NCBI RefSeq assembly: GCF_029227915.1
Contig: NC_079884.1
Location: 27,778,001 to 27,842,000, forward strand
DNA length: 64,000 nt
Direction: 5' to 3'
Source: Hydractinia symbiolongicarpus
Taxonomy: Eukaryota; Cnidaria; Hydrozoa; Anthoathecata; Hydractiniidae
Position numbers and translations under genes: made by a program. The notes beneath the pieces were generated by a model. The model did not search any database. It saw only the letters and a program-made list of their open reading frames with translations, and was not told the DNA's origin. This document shows, piece after piece, positions 12,285 through 24,644 of the stretch (positions are counted from its first letter, which is position 1; each line of letters starts with the position of its first letter).

Positions 12285-15200
12285 AGTTACAACGGTTGCG
12301 TCACATATTCGTACCAGCATGTATTTAGTAATTTTATTCCGATATTACTAAGTTGCATCGCTTTTAACAGTGAAACGATTGACTGTGGGACTTAATTGAA
12401 CTGATCTTGGACTTTGACCTTATAAATGTTATAAGTGAGACAATTGGACTCCAAGAAATAACATTCTTCTTAATTTGACATGATTGTGGGAACTTAGCTG
12501 TTGCACAGGACACTGTGGTAGTGATTCATTTAAAAATTTAGATAAATAAGTCATTTTTACTGTGGGACCAGTCCTAGCCGTTAGCGCGCGCTGAAGATGT
12601 AGAGACAGTTTCAAAAACTCCATTTCATTGACTTTCTAACGGTGTCAATCCGTTTGAGTTACAAGGGTTGCGTCACACATTCGTACCAACATGTACTTAG
12701 TGATTATTTTCGGCTATTCCTTAGTTGTATCGCTTTCAACAGTGAAACGATTGACTGTAGAACTTAATTGAACTGATTTTGGCCTTTGACCTTATAAATG
12801 TGATAAATGAGTCATTTTGACTACAAGAGATAACATTCTTCTTAATTTGACATGATTGCTGGAACTCAGCGATTACACTGGGCGCTGTGGTAACGCTTTA
12901 TTTAAAAATTAAGATAAGTAAGTCATTTTTTACTTTGGGACCAATCCTAGCCGTTAGCGCGCGCTGAAGATATAGAGACAATTTCAAAAACTCCATTTCA
13001 TTGACTTTCTAACGGTTTCAATCCGTTTGAGTTACAACGGTTGCGTCACACATTCGTACGAACATGTATTTAGTGATTCTTTTCGGACATTCCTAAGTTG
13101 TATCGCTTTGAACAGTGAAACGATTGACTGTAAGACTTAATTGAACTGATTTAGGACTTTGACATTATAAATGAGATAAATGAGTCATTTTGACTACAAG
13201 AAATAACATTCTTCTTAATTTGACATGATTGTGGGAACTCAGCGGTTGCACAGGACCCTGTGGTAGCGATTCAATTAAAAATTTAGATAAATAAATCATC
13301 TTTTACTGTGGGACCAATCCTAGTCGTTAGTTCGCGCTGAAGAAATACAGACAGTTGCAAAAACTACATTTCATTGACTTTCTAACGGTTTCAATCCGTT
13401 TGAGTTACAACGGTTGCGTCACGCATTCGTACGAACATGTATTTATTGATTTTTTTCGGACATTCCTAAGTTGTATCGCTTTGAACAGTGAAGCGATTGA
13501 CTGTGGGAATTAATTCAACTGATTTTGGACTGTGACCTTATAAATGTGATAAATGAGCCGATTGGTATCCAAGGAATAACATTCTTCTTTATTTGACATG
13601 ATCGATTCTTTATTTAAAAATTAAAATAAGTAAGTCATTTTTTACTGTGGGACCAATCCTAGCCGTTAGCGCGCGCTGAAGATATAGAGACAGTTTCAAA
13701 ATCTCCATTTCATTGTCTTTCTAACGGTCTAAATCCGTTTGAGTTACAACGGTTGCATCAAACATTCGTACCAACGTGTATTTAGTGATTTTTTTCCGAT
13801 ATTACTAAGTTGTATCGCTTTCAACAGTGCAACGATTGACTGTGGGACTTAATTGAATTGATTTTGGACTTTGACAATATAAATGTTATAAAGGAGACAT
13901 TTTGACTACAAGAAGTACCATTCTTCCTAATTTGAAATGATTGCTGGAACTCAGTGATTACACTGGGCGCTGTGGTAGCGCTTTATTTAAAAATTAAGTT
14001 AAGTAAGTCATTTTTTACTGTGGGACCAATCCTAGCCATTTTCGCGCGCTGAAGAAATAGAGACAGTTTCAAAAACTACATTTCATTGACTTTTTAACGG
14101 TGTCATACCGTTTGAGTTACAACGGTTGCGTCACATATTCGTACCAACATGTATTTAGTGATTTTCTTCCGATATTACTAAGTTGTATTGCTTTTAACAT
14201 TGAAACGATTGACTGTGGGAATTAATTGAGCTGTCTTTGGACTGTGACCTTTTTAATGTGATAAATGAGCCAATTGATCTCCAAGGAATAACATTCTTCT
14301 TAATTTGACATGATTGCTGGAATTCAGCGATTACATTAGGCTATGTCGTAGCGCTTTATTTAAAAACTTAGATAAATCAGTCGCGCAGAATATATAGGAA
14401 CAGTTTCAAAGACTACATTTCATTGTCTTTTTAGCGGTATAATTCCGTTTGAGTTACAACGGTTGCGTCACATATTCGTACCAACATGTATTTAGCGATA
14501 GGATTTGGATATTACTAGGTTGCATCGTTTTTAACAGTGAAACGTTTGACTGGGGGATTTAATTGAACTGCTCTTAAACTTTGACCTTATAAAGGTGATA
14601 AATGAGCCAGTTTGACTACAATAAATAACAGTCTTCTTAATTTGACATGATTGCTGGAACTCAGCGAATACACTGGTCGCTGTAGTAGCGTTTTGTTAAA
14701 AAAATTAAGATAAATAAGTCATTCTTTACTGTGGGACCAATCCTAGCCGTTATCGCGCGCTGAAGAAATAGAGACAGTTTCAAAAACTACATTTCATTGA
14801 CTTTCTAACGGCGTCAATCCGTTTGAGTTACAACGGTTGCGTCACATATTTGTACCAACATGTATTTAGTGATTTTTTTCCAATATTACTAAGTTGTATT
14901 GCTTTTAACAGTGAAACGATTGACTGTGGGAATTAATTGAGCTGATTCTGGACTGTGACTTTATAAATGTCATAAATGAGACAATTGGTATCCAAGGAAT
15001 AACTTTCTTCTTAATTTGACGTGAGTGCTGGAATTCAGCGATTACATTAGGCTCTGTCGTAGCGATTTATTTAAAAACTTAGATAAATAAGTCTTTTCTT
15101 ACTGTGGAACCAATCCTGGCCGTTAGCACGCGCTGAATAAATAGGAACAGTTTCAAAGACTACATTTCATTGACATTCTAGCGGTATAAATCCGTTTGAG

Positions 15201-16316
15201 TTACAACGGTTGCGTCACATATTCGTACCAACATGTATTTAGCGATAGTATTCGGATATTACTAGGTTGCATCGCTTTTAACAGTGAAACGTTTGACTGT
15301 GGGACTTAATTTAACTGATTTTGGACTTTGACATTATAAATGTGATAAATGAGCCAATTTGACTACAAGAAATAACAGTCTTCTTAATTTGACATCATTG
15401 CTGGAACTCAGCGATTACACTGGGCGCTGTGGTAGCGCTTTGTTAAAAAAATTAAGATAAATAAGTCATTCTTTACTGTGGGACCAATCCTAGCCGTTAG
15501 TTCGCGCTGAAGAAATAGAGACAGTTGCAAAAACTGCATTTCATTGACTTTCTAACGGTGTCAATCCGTTTAAGTTACAAGGGTTGCGTCACATATTCGT
15601 ACCAACATGTATTTAGTGATTTTTTCCAATATTTCTAAGTTGTATTGCTTTTAACAGTGAAACGATTGACTGTAGGACTTAATTGAACTGATTTTGGCCT
15701 TTGACCTTATAAATGTGATAAATGAGTCATTTTGACTACAAGAGATAACATTCTTCTTAATTTGACATGATTGCTGGAACTTAGCGATTACACTGGGCGC
15801 TGTGGTAACGCTTTATTTAAAAATTAAGATAAGTAAGTCATTTTTTACTTTGGGACCAATCCTAGCCGTTAGCGCGCGCTGAAGATATAGAGACAATTTC
15901 AAAAACTCCATTTCATTTACTTTCTAACGGTGTCAATCCGTCTGGGTTACAACGGTTGCGTCACATATTCGTACCAACATGTATTTAGAGATTTTTTCCA
16001 ATATTACTAAGTTGTATTGGTTTGAACAGTGAAACGATTGACTGTGGGAATAAATTGAACTGATTCTGGACTGTGACTTTATAAATGTCATAAATGAGAC
16101 AATTGGTATCCAAGGAATAACTTTCTTCTTAATTTGACGTGAGTGCTGGAATTCAGCGATTACATTAGGCTCTGTCGTAGCGATTTATTTAAAAACTTAG
16201 ATAAATAAGTCTTTTCTTACTGTGGAACCAATCCTGGCCGTTAGCACGCGCTGAATAAATAGGAACAGTTTCAAAGACTACATTTCATTGAGATTCTAGC
16301 GGTATAAATCCGTTTG
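12285..16316. repeat. Higher-order repeat unit 1 (4032 bp)
   Basis: The rare variant gtaccagcatgtatttagta at about 12313 recurs exactly 4032 bp downstream. So do many other diagnostic variants, such as gtacgaacat at 13056 and 17088, catgatcgattc, the unusual catttcatttac, and tctgggttac. The length fits 11 monomers, one of them short. In the lines compared side by side I found no difference from unit 2, which implies a very recent duplication. Boundaries are placed where similarity to the following unit begins, within the conserved tccgtttgagttacaacgg, and are good to tens of bases. Confidence 0.85.
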
Positions 16317-19300
16317 AGTTACAACGGTTGCGTCACATATTCGTACCAGCATGTATTTAGTAATTTTATTCCGATATTACTAAGTTGCATCGCTTTTAAC
16401 AGTGAAACGATTGACTGTGGGACTTAATTGAACTGATCTTGGACTTTGACCTTATAAATGTTATAAGTGAGACAATTGGACTCCAAGAAATAACATTCTT
16501 CTTAATTTGACATGATTGTGGGAACTTAGCTGTTGCACAGGACACTGTGGTAGTGATTCATTTAAAAATTTAGATAAATAAGTCATTTTTACTGTGGGAC
16601 CAGTCCTAGCCGTTAGCGCGCGCTGAAGATGTAGAGACAGTTTCAAAAACTCCATTTCATTGACTTTCTAACGGTGTCAATCCGTTTGAGTTACAAGGGT
16701 TGCGTCACACATTCGTACCAACATGTACTTAGTGATTATTTTCGGCTATTCCTTAGTTGTATCGCTTTCAACAGTGAAACGATTGACTGTAGAACTTAAT
16801 TGAACTGATTTTGGCCTTTGACCTTATAAATGTGATAAATGAGTCATTTTGACTACAAGAGATAACATTCTTCTTAATTTGACATGATTGCTGGAACTCA
16901 GCGATTACACTGGGCGCTGTGGTAACGCTTTATTTAAAAATTAAGATAAGTAAGTCATTTTTTACTTTGGGACCAATCCTAGCCGTTAGCGCGCGCTGAA
17001 GATATAGAGACAATTTCAAAAACTCCATTTCATTGACTTTCTAACGGTTTCAATCCGTTTGAGTTACAACGGTTGCGTCACACATTCGTACGAACATGTA
17101 TTTAGTGATTCTTTTCGGACATTCCTAAGTTGTATCGCTTTGAACAGTGAAACGATTGACTGTAAGACTTAATTGAACTGATTTAGGACTTTGACATTAT
17201 AAATGAGATAAATGAGTCATTTTGACTACAAGAAATAACATTCTTCTTAATTTGACATGATTGTGGGAACTCAGCGGTTGCACAGGACCCTGTGGTAGCG
17301 ATTCAATTAAAAATTTAGATAAATAAATCATCTTTTACTGTGGGACCAATCCTAGTCGTTAGTTCGCGCTGAAGAAATACAGACAGTTGCAAAAACTACA
17401 TTTCATTGACTTTCTAACGGTTTCAATCCGTTTGAGTTACAACGGTTGCGTCACGCATTCGTACGAACATGTATTTATTGATTTTTTTCGGACATTCCTA
17501 AGTTGTATCGCTTTGAACAGTGAAGCGATTGACTGTGGGAATTAATTCAACTGATTTTGGACTGTGACCTTATAAATGTGATAAATGAGCCGATTGGTAT
17601 CCAAGGAATAACATTCTTCTTTATTTGACATGATCGATTCTTTATTTAAAAATTAAAATAAGTAAGTCATTTTTTACTGTGGGACCAATCCTAGCCGTTA
17701 GCGCGCGCTGAAGATATAGAGACAGTTTCAAAATCTCCATTTCATTGTCTTTCTAACGGTCTAAATCCGTTTGAGTTACAACGGTTGCATCAAACATTCG
17801 TACCAACGTGTATTTAGTGATTTTTTTCCGATATTACTAAGTTGTATCGCTTTCAACAGTGCAACGATTGACTGTGGGACTTAATTGAATTGATTTTGGA
17901 CTTTGACAATATAAATGTTATAAAGGAGACATTTTGACTACAAGAAGTACCATTCTTCCTAATTTGAAATGATTGCTGGAACTCAGTGATTACACTGGGC
18001 GCTGTGGTAGCGCTTTATTTAAAAATTAAGTTAAGTAAGTCATTTTTTACTGTGGGACCAATCCTAGCCATTTTCGCGCGCTGAAGAAATAGAGACAGTT
18101 TCAAAAACTACATTTCATTGACTTTTTAACGGTGTCATACCGTTTGAGTTACAACGGTTGCGTCACATATTCGTACCAACATGTATTTAGTGATTTTCTT
18201 CCGATATTACTAAGTTGTATTGCTTTTAACATTGAAACGATTGACTGTGGGAATTAATTGAGCTGTCTTTGGACTGTGACCTTTTTAATGTGATAAATGA
18301 GCCAATTGATCTCCAAGGAATAACATTCTTCTTAATTTGACATGATTGCTGGAATTCAGCGATTACATTAGGCTATGTCGTAGCGCTTTATTTAAAAACT
18401 TAGATAAATCAGTCGCGCAGAATATATAGGAACAGTTTCAAAGACTACATTTCATTGTCTTTTTAGCGGTATAATTCCGTTTGAGTTACAACGGTTGCGT
18501 CACATATTCGTACCAACATGTATTTAGCGATAGGATTTGGATATTACTAGGTTGCATCGTTTTTAACAGTGAAACGTTTGACTGGGGGATTTAATTGAAC
18601 TGCTCTTAAACTTTGACCTTATAAAGGTGATAAATGAGCCAGTTTGACTACAATAAATAACAGTCTTCTTAATTTGACATGATTGCTGGAACTCAGCGAA
18701 TACACTGGTCGCTGTAGTAGCGTTTTGTTAAAAAAATTAAGATAAATAAGTCATTCTTTACTGTGGGACCAATCCTAGCCGTTATCGCGCGCTGAAGAAA
18801 TAGAGACAGTTTCAAAAACTACATTTCATTGACTTTCTAACGGCGTCAATCCGTTTGAGTTACAACGGTTGCGTCACATATTTGTACCAACATGTATTTA
18901 GTGATTTTTTTCCAATATTACTAAGTTGTATTGCTTTTAACAGTGAAACGATTGACTGTGGGAATTAATTGAGCTGATTCTGGACTGTGACTTTATAAAT
19001 GTCATAAATGAGACAATTGGTATCCAAGGAATAACTTTCTTCTTAATTTGACGTGAGTGCTGGAATTCAGCGATTACATTAGGCTCTGTCGTAGCGATTT
19101 ATTTAAAAACTTAGATAAATAAGTCTTTTCTTACTGTGGAACCAATCCTGGCCGTTAGCACGCGCTGAATAAATAGGAACAGTTTCAAAGACTACATTTC
19201 ATTGACATTCTAGCGGTATAAATCCGTTTGAGTTACAACGGTTGCGTCACATATTCGTACCAACATGTATTTAGCGATAGTATTCGGATATTACTAGGTT

Positions 19301-20348
19301 GCATCGCTTTTAACAGTGAAACGTTTGACTGTGGGACTTAATTTAACTGATTTTGGACTTTGACATTATAAATGTGATAAATGAGCCAATTTGACTACAA
19401 GAAATAACAGTCTTCTTAATTTGACATCATTGCTGGAACTCAGCGATTACACTGGGCGCTGTGGTAGCGCTTTGTTAAAAAAATTAAGATAAATAAGTCA
19501 TTCTTTACTGTGGGACCAATCCTAGCCGTTAGTTCGCGCTGAAGAAATAGAGACAGTTGCAAAAACTGCATTTCATTGACTTTCTAACGGTGTCAATCCG
19601 TTTAAGTTACAAGGGTTGCGTCACATATTCGTACCAACATGTATTTAGTGATTTTTTCCAATATTTCTAAGTTGTATTGCTTTTAACAGTGAAACGATTG
19701 ACTGTAGGACTTAATTGAACTGATTTTGGCCTTTGACCTTATAAATGTGATAAATGAGTCATTTTGACTACAAGAGATAACATTCTTCTTAATTTGACAT
19801 GATTGCTGGAACTTAGCGATTACACTGGGCGCTGTGGTAACGCTTTATTTAAAAATTAAGATAAGTAAGTCATTTTTTACTTTGGGACCAATCCTAGCCG
19901 TTAGCGCGCGCTGAAGATATAGAGACAATTTCAAAAACTCCATTTCATTTACTTTCTAACGGTGTCAATCCGTCTGGGTTACAACGGTTGCGTCACATAT
20001 TCGTACCAACATGTATTTAGAGATTTTTTCCAATATTACTAAGTTGTATTGGTTTGAACAGTGAAACGATTGACTGTGGGAATAAATTGAACTGATTCTG
20101 GACTGTGACTTTATAAATGTCATAAATGAGACAATTGGTATCCAAGGAATAACTTTCTTCTTAATTTGACGTGAGTGCTGGAATTCAGCGATTACATTAG
20201 GCTCTGTCGTAGCGATTTATTTAAAAACTTAGATAAATAAGTCTTTTCTTACTGTGGAACCAATCCTGGCCGTTAGCACGCGCTGAATAAATAGGAACAG
20301 TTTCAAAGACTACATTTCATTGAGATTCTAGCGGTATAAATCCGTTTG
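16317..20348. repeat. Higher-order repeat unit 2 (4032 bp)
   Basis: Direct tandem copy of the preceding 4032-bp unit, in the same monomer order. After about 20380 the sequence stops following the next expected unit: it reads accaacatgtatttagcgata instead of accagcatgtatttagta. It resumes the unit's order about 500-600 bp later, at an offset of 4032-4033 (gtacgaacat at 17088 and 21121). A partial, recombinant third unit therefore follows. Confidence 0.85.
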
Positions 20349-21930
20349 AGTTACAACGGTTGCGTCACATATTCGTACCAACATGTATTTAGCGATAGTA
20401 TTCGGATATTACTAGGTTGCATCGCTTTTAACAGTGAAACGTTTGACTGTGGGACTTAATTTAACTGATTTTGGACTTTGACGTTATAAATGTGATAAAT
20501 GAGCCAATTTGACTACAAGAAATAACAGTCTTCTTAATTTGACATCATTGCTGGAACTCAGCGATTACACTGGGCGCTGTGGTAGCGCTTTGTTAAAAAA
20601 ATTAAGATAAATAAGTCATTCTTTACTGTGGGACCAATCCTAGCCGTTAGTTCGCGCTGAAGAAATAGAGACAGTTGCAAAAACTGCATTTCATTGACTT
20701 TCTAACGGTGTCAATCCGTTTAAGTTACAAGGGTTGCGTCACATATTCGTACCAACATGTATTTAGTGATTTTTTCCAATATTTCTAAGTTGTATTGCTT
20801 TTAACAGTGAAACGATTGACTGTAGGACTTAATTGAACTGATTTTGGCCTTTGACCTTATAAATGTGATAAATGAGTCATTTTGACTACAAGAGATAACA
20901 TTCTTCTTAATTTGACATGATTGCTGGAACTCAGCGATTACACTGGGCGCTGTGGTAACGCTTTATTTAAAAATTAAGATAAGTAAGTCATTTTTTACTT
21001 TGGGACCAATCCTAGCCATTAGCGCGCGCTGAAGATATAGAGACAATTTCAAAAACTCCATTTCATTGACTTTCTAACGGTTTCAATCCGTTTGAGTTAC
21101 AACGGTTGCGTCACACATTCGTACGAACATGTATTTAGTGATTCTTTTCGGACATTCCTAAGTTGTATCGCTTTGAACAGTGAAACGATTGACTGTAAGA
21201 CTTAATTGAACTGATTTTGGACTTTGACATTATAAATGTGATAAATGAGTCATTTTGACTACAAGAAATAACATTCTTCTTAATTTGACATGATTGTGGG
21301 AACTCAGCGGTTGCACAGGACCCTGTGGTAGCGATTCAATTAAAAATTTAGATAAATAAGTCATTTTTACTTTGGGACCAATCCTAGCCGTTAGCGCGCG
21401 CTGTAGACATAGAGACAGTTTCAAAAACTCCATTTCATTGACTTTCTAACGGTTTCAATCCGTTTGAGTTACAACGGTTGCGTCACGCATTCGTACGAAC
21501 ATGTATTTAGTGATTTTTTTCGGACATTCCTAAGTTGTATCGCTTTGAACAGTGAAGCGATTGACTGTGGGAATTAATTGAACTGATTTTGGACTGTGAC
21601 CTTATAAATGTGATAAATGAGCCGATTGGTATCCAAGGAATAACATTCTTCTTTATTTGACATGATCGATTCTTTATTTAAAAATTAAAATAAGTAAGTC
21701 ATTTTTTACTGTGGGACCAATCCTAGCCGTTAGCGCGCGCTGAAGATATAGAGACAGTTTCAAAATCTCCATTTCATTGTCTTTCTAACGGTCTAAATCC
21801 GTTTGAGTTACAACGGTTGCATCAAACATTCGTACCAACGTGTATTTAGTGATTTTTTTCCGATATTACTAAGTTGTATCGCTTTCAACAGTGCAACGAT
21901 TGACTGTGGGACTTAATTGAATTGATTTTG
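20349..21930. repeat. Partial recombinant third higher-order unit
   Basis: The first few hundred bases resemble monomers at about 15220-15720 (tttaactg variant, ttagttcgcgc). From about 20880 the segment follows unit 2 again at an offset of 4032-4033. The stretch from about 21070 to 21700 also matches 39800-40430 in the right arm at an offset of 18726. No gene is seen. Confidence 0.65.
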
Positions 21931-24455
21931 GACTTTGACAATATAAATGTTATAAAGGAGACATTTTGACTACAAGAAGTAACATTCTTCTTAATTTGAA
22001 ATGATTGCTGGAACTCAGTGATTACACTGGGTGCTGTGGTAGCGCTTCATTTAAAAAGTTAGATAAATAAGTCATTTCTACTGTGGGACCAATCCTAGCC
22101 GTTAGCGCGCGCTGAAGATATACAGACAGTTTCAAAATCTCCATTTCATTGACTTTCTAACGATGTCAATACGTTTGAGTTACAACGGTTGCATCACACA
22201 TTCGTACCAACATGTATTTATTGATGTTTTTCCGATATTACTAAGTTGAATCGCTTTCAACAGTGCAACGATTGACTGTGGGAATTAATTGAACTGATGT
22301 TGGACTTTGACCTTATAAATGTTATAAAGGAGACATTTTGACTACAAGAAGTAACATTCTTCTTAATTTGACAGGATTGCTGGAACTCAGTGATTACACT
22401 GGGCGCTGTGGTAGCGCTTTATTTAAAAATTAAGTTAAGTAAGTCATTTTTTACTGTGGGACCAATCCTAGCCGTTTTCGCGCGCTGAAGAAATAGAGAC
22501 AGTTTCAAAAACTACATTTCATTGACTTTTTAACGGTGTCATACCGTTTGAGTTACAACGGTTGCGTCACATATTCGTACCAACATGTATTTAGTGATTT
22601 TCTTCCGATATTACTAAGTTGTATTGCTTTTAACATTGAAACGATTGACTGTGGGAATTAATTGAGCTGTCTTTGGACTGTGACCTTTTTAATGTGATAA
22701 ATGAGCCAATTGATCTCCAAGGAATAACATTCTTCTTAATTTGACATGATTGCTGGAATTCAGCGATTACATTAGGCTATGTCGTAGCGATTTATTTAAA
22801 AACTTAGATAAATAAGTCTTTTCTTACTGTGGAACCAATCCTGGCCGTTAGTACGCGCTGAATAAATAGGAACAGTTTCAAAGACTACATTTCATTGACA
22901 TTCTAGCGGTATAAATCCGTTTGAGTTACAACAGTTGCGTCACATATTCGTACCAACATGTATTTAGGGATAGTATTCGGATATTACCAGTTTGCATCGA
23001 TTTTAACATTGAAACGTTTGACTGTGGGACATAATTGAACTGATTTTGGACTTTGACCTTTTAAATGTGATAAATGAGTCAGTTTGACTACAAGAAATAA
23101 CATTCTTCTTAATTTGACATGATTGCTGGAACTCAGCGATTACACTGGGCGCTGTGGTAGAGCTTTGTTAAAATAATTAAGATAAATAAGTCTTTCGTTA
23201 CTGTGGGACCAATCCTAGCCGTTAGTTCGCGCTGAAAAAAGAGAGACAGTCTCAAAAACTACATTTCACTGACTTTCTAACGCTGTCAATCCGTTTGAGT
23301 TACAACGGTTGTGTCACATATTCGTACCAACATGTATTTAGTGATTTTTTCCAATATTACTAAGTTGTATTGCTTTCAACAGTGAAACGATTGACTGTGG
23401 GAATTAATTGAACTGATTCTGGACTGTGACTTTATGAATGTGATAAATGAGCCAATTGGTCTCCAAGGAATAACTTTCTTCCTAATTTGACGTGAGAGCT
23501 GGAATTCAGCGATTACATTAGGCTCTGTTGTAGCGCTTTATTTAAAACCTTAGATAAATAAGTCGCGCAGAATGAATAGGAACTGTTTCAAAGACTACAT
23601 TTCATTGACTTTTTAGCGGCATAAATCCGTTTGAGTTACAACGGTTGCGTCACATACTCGTACCAACATGTATTTAGCGATAGTATTCGGATATTACTAG
23701 GTTGCATCGCTTTTAACAGTGAAACGTTTGACTGGGGGATTTAATTGAACTGCTCTTGGACTTTGACCTTATAAAGGTGATAAATGAGCCAGTTTGACTA
23801 CCAGAAATAACAGTCTTCTTAATTTGACATGATTGCTGGAACTAAGTGATTACACTGGGCGCTGTGGTAGCGTTTTATTTAAAAATTAAGTTAAGTAAGT
23901 CATTTTTTACTGTGGGACCAATCCTAGCCGTTATCGCGCGCTGAAGAAATAGAGACAGTATCAAAAACTACATTTCATTGACTTTCTAACGGTGTCAATC
24001 CGTTTGAGTTACAACGGTTGCGTCACATATTCGTACCAACATGTATTTAGTGATTTTCTTCCGATATTACTAAGTTGTATTGCTTTTAACAGTGAAACGA
24101 TTGACTGTGGGAATTAATTGAACTGATTTTGGTCTGTGACCTCATAAATGTGATAAATGAGCCAATTGGTCTTCAAGGAATAACATTCTTCTTAATTTGA
24201 CATGATTGCTGGAATTCAGCGATTACATTAGGCTATGTCGTAGCGCTTTATTTAAAAACTTAGATAAATAAGTCGCGCAGAATAAATAGGAACTGTTTCA
24301 AAGACTACATTTCATTGACTTTTTAGCGGCATAAATCCGTTTGAGTTACAACGGTTGCGTCACATACTCGTATCAACATGTATTTAGCGATAGTATTCGG
24401 ATATTACTAGGTTGCATCGCTTTTAACAGTGAAACGTTTGACTGGGGGATTTAAT
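21930..24455. repeat. Satellite block A, internally deleted copy
   Basis: The first part matches 270 to about 1110 at an offset of 21677. From about 22790 it matches 5620 onward at an offset of 17171. The difference, 4506 bp, is about twelve monomers missing from this copy. The flank ends at the LINE insertion. The last bases before it (cacatactcgtatcaac, then gactgggggatttaat) match 6855-6955, including the rare cgtatcaac variant. Confidence 0.75.
24450..24455. repeat. Target site duplication (3' side of LINE)
   Basis: TTTAAT directly precedes the element's A-rich tail, which reads as T-rich on this strand. It is repeated at 29216-29221. In uninterrupted paralogous monomers, for example near 6950, ggatttaattgaactgag occurs once without the insertion. 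This supports a 6-bp duplication made at integration. Confidence 0.8.
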
Positions 24456-24490
24456 CTTTTCTTTTTTTTTTTTTTTTTTCTTTTCTTTTC
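24456..24490 (-). other. A-rich 3' tail of the LINE
   Basis: The plus strand reads as a T-run with occasional C, so the element's end is a poly(A) stretch punctuated by G (repeats of AAAAG flanking an uninterrupted A-run). It abuts the target duplication. This is consistent with target-primed reverse transcription starting from the RNA 3' end. Many CR1 elements end in short tandem repeats; this one ends in a nearly pure A tail. Confidence 0.85.
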
Positions 24491-24644
24491 AATTTATTTA
24501 AAGTCGATTATTCACATATTTACAATAGTTTCCAAAAAAAAAGTAATTAAGAAAACTAATCTAAATCGACTAAATTTTTTTTTATGTTTACAATTAAATA
24601 AAATCATTTTTTTTATATATATAAACAATAATAACAACAAAGTT
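24491..24644 (-). other. LINE 3' UTR
   Basis: Very AT-rich sequence between the ORF2 stop and the tail, with several A and T runs. It has no coding potential of its own; the short plus-strand open frame across it results from base composition. The family's reverse transcriptase usually recognises structure in this region, but I could not identify a specific stem by eye. Confidence 0.75.
24493..24498 (-). promoter_or_regulatory. Polyadenylation signal AATAAA
   Basis: TTTATT on the plus strand, so AATAAA in the element's sense direction, a few bases before the A-rich tail. Position and sequence fit a standard cleavage and polyadenylation signal for the LINE transcript. Confidence 0.7.

Larger units (their letters stand above)
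1..24455. repeat. Satellite array, left arm (about 370-bp monomers)
   Basis: Uninterrupted head-to-tail tandem repeats. The landmark ccaatcctagcc recurs at 41, 412 and 785, giving periods of 371 and 373 bp. Every full monomer shows the same ordered landmarks: ctgtgggaccaatcctagcc, then gttacaacggttgcgtcac, cgtaccaacatgtattta, ttaattgaactgatt and cttcttaatttgacatg. Monomers differ from each other by scattered substitutions and fall into recurrent variant classes. One class is about 36 bp shorter and reads gtcgcgcagaat where others carry the ctgtgggaccaatcc landmark. The short 64-83-codon open frames here are by-products of the monomer sequence. No gene is supported in this stretch. It is most likely constitutive heterochromatin; whether it is centromeric is not shown by the sequence. 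Confidence 0.97.

Noticed and set aside
1-24455. CRISPR-like regular repeat spacing
   Set aside because: The whole 370-bp unit is repeated. There are no short repeats separated by unique spacers, and the embedded LINE is eukaryotic in type.
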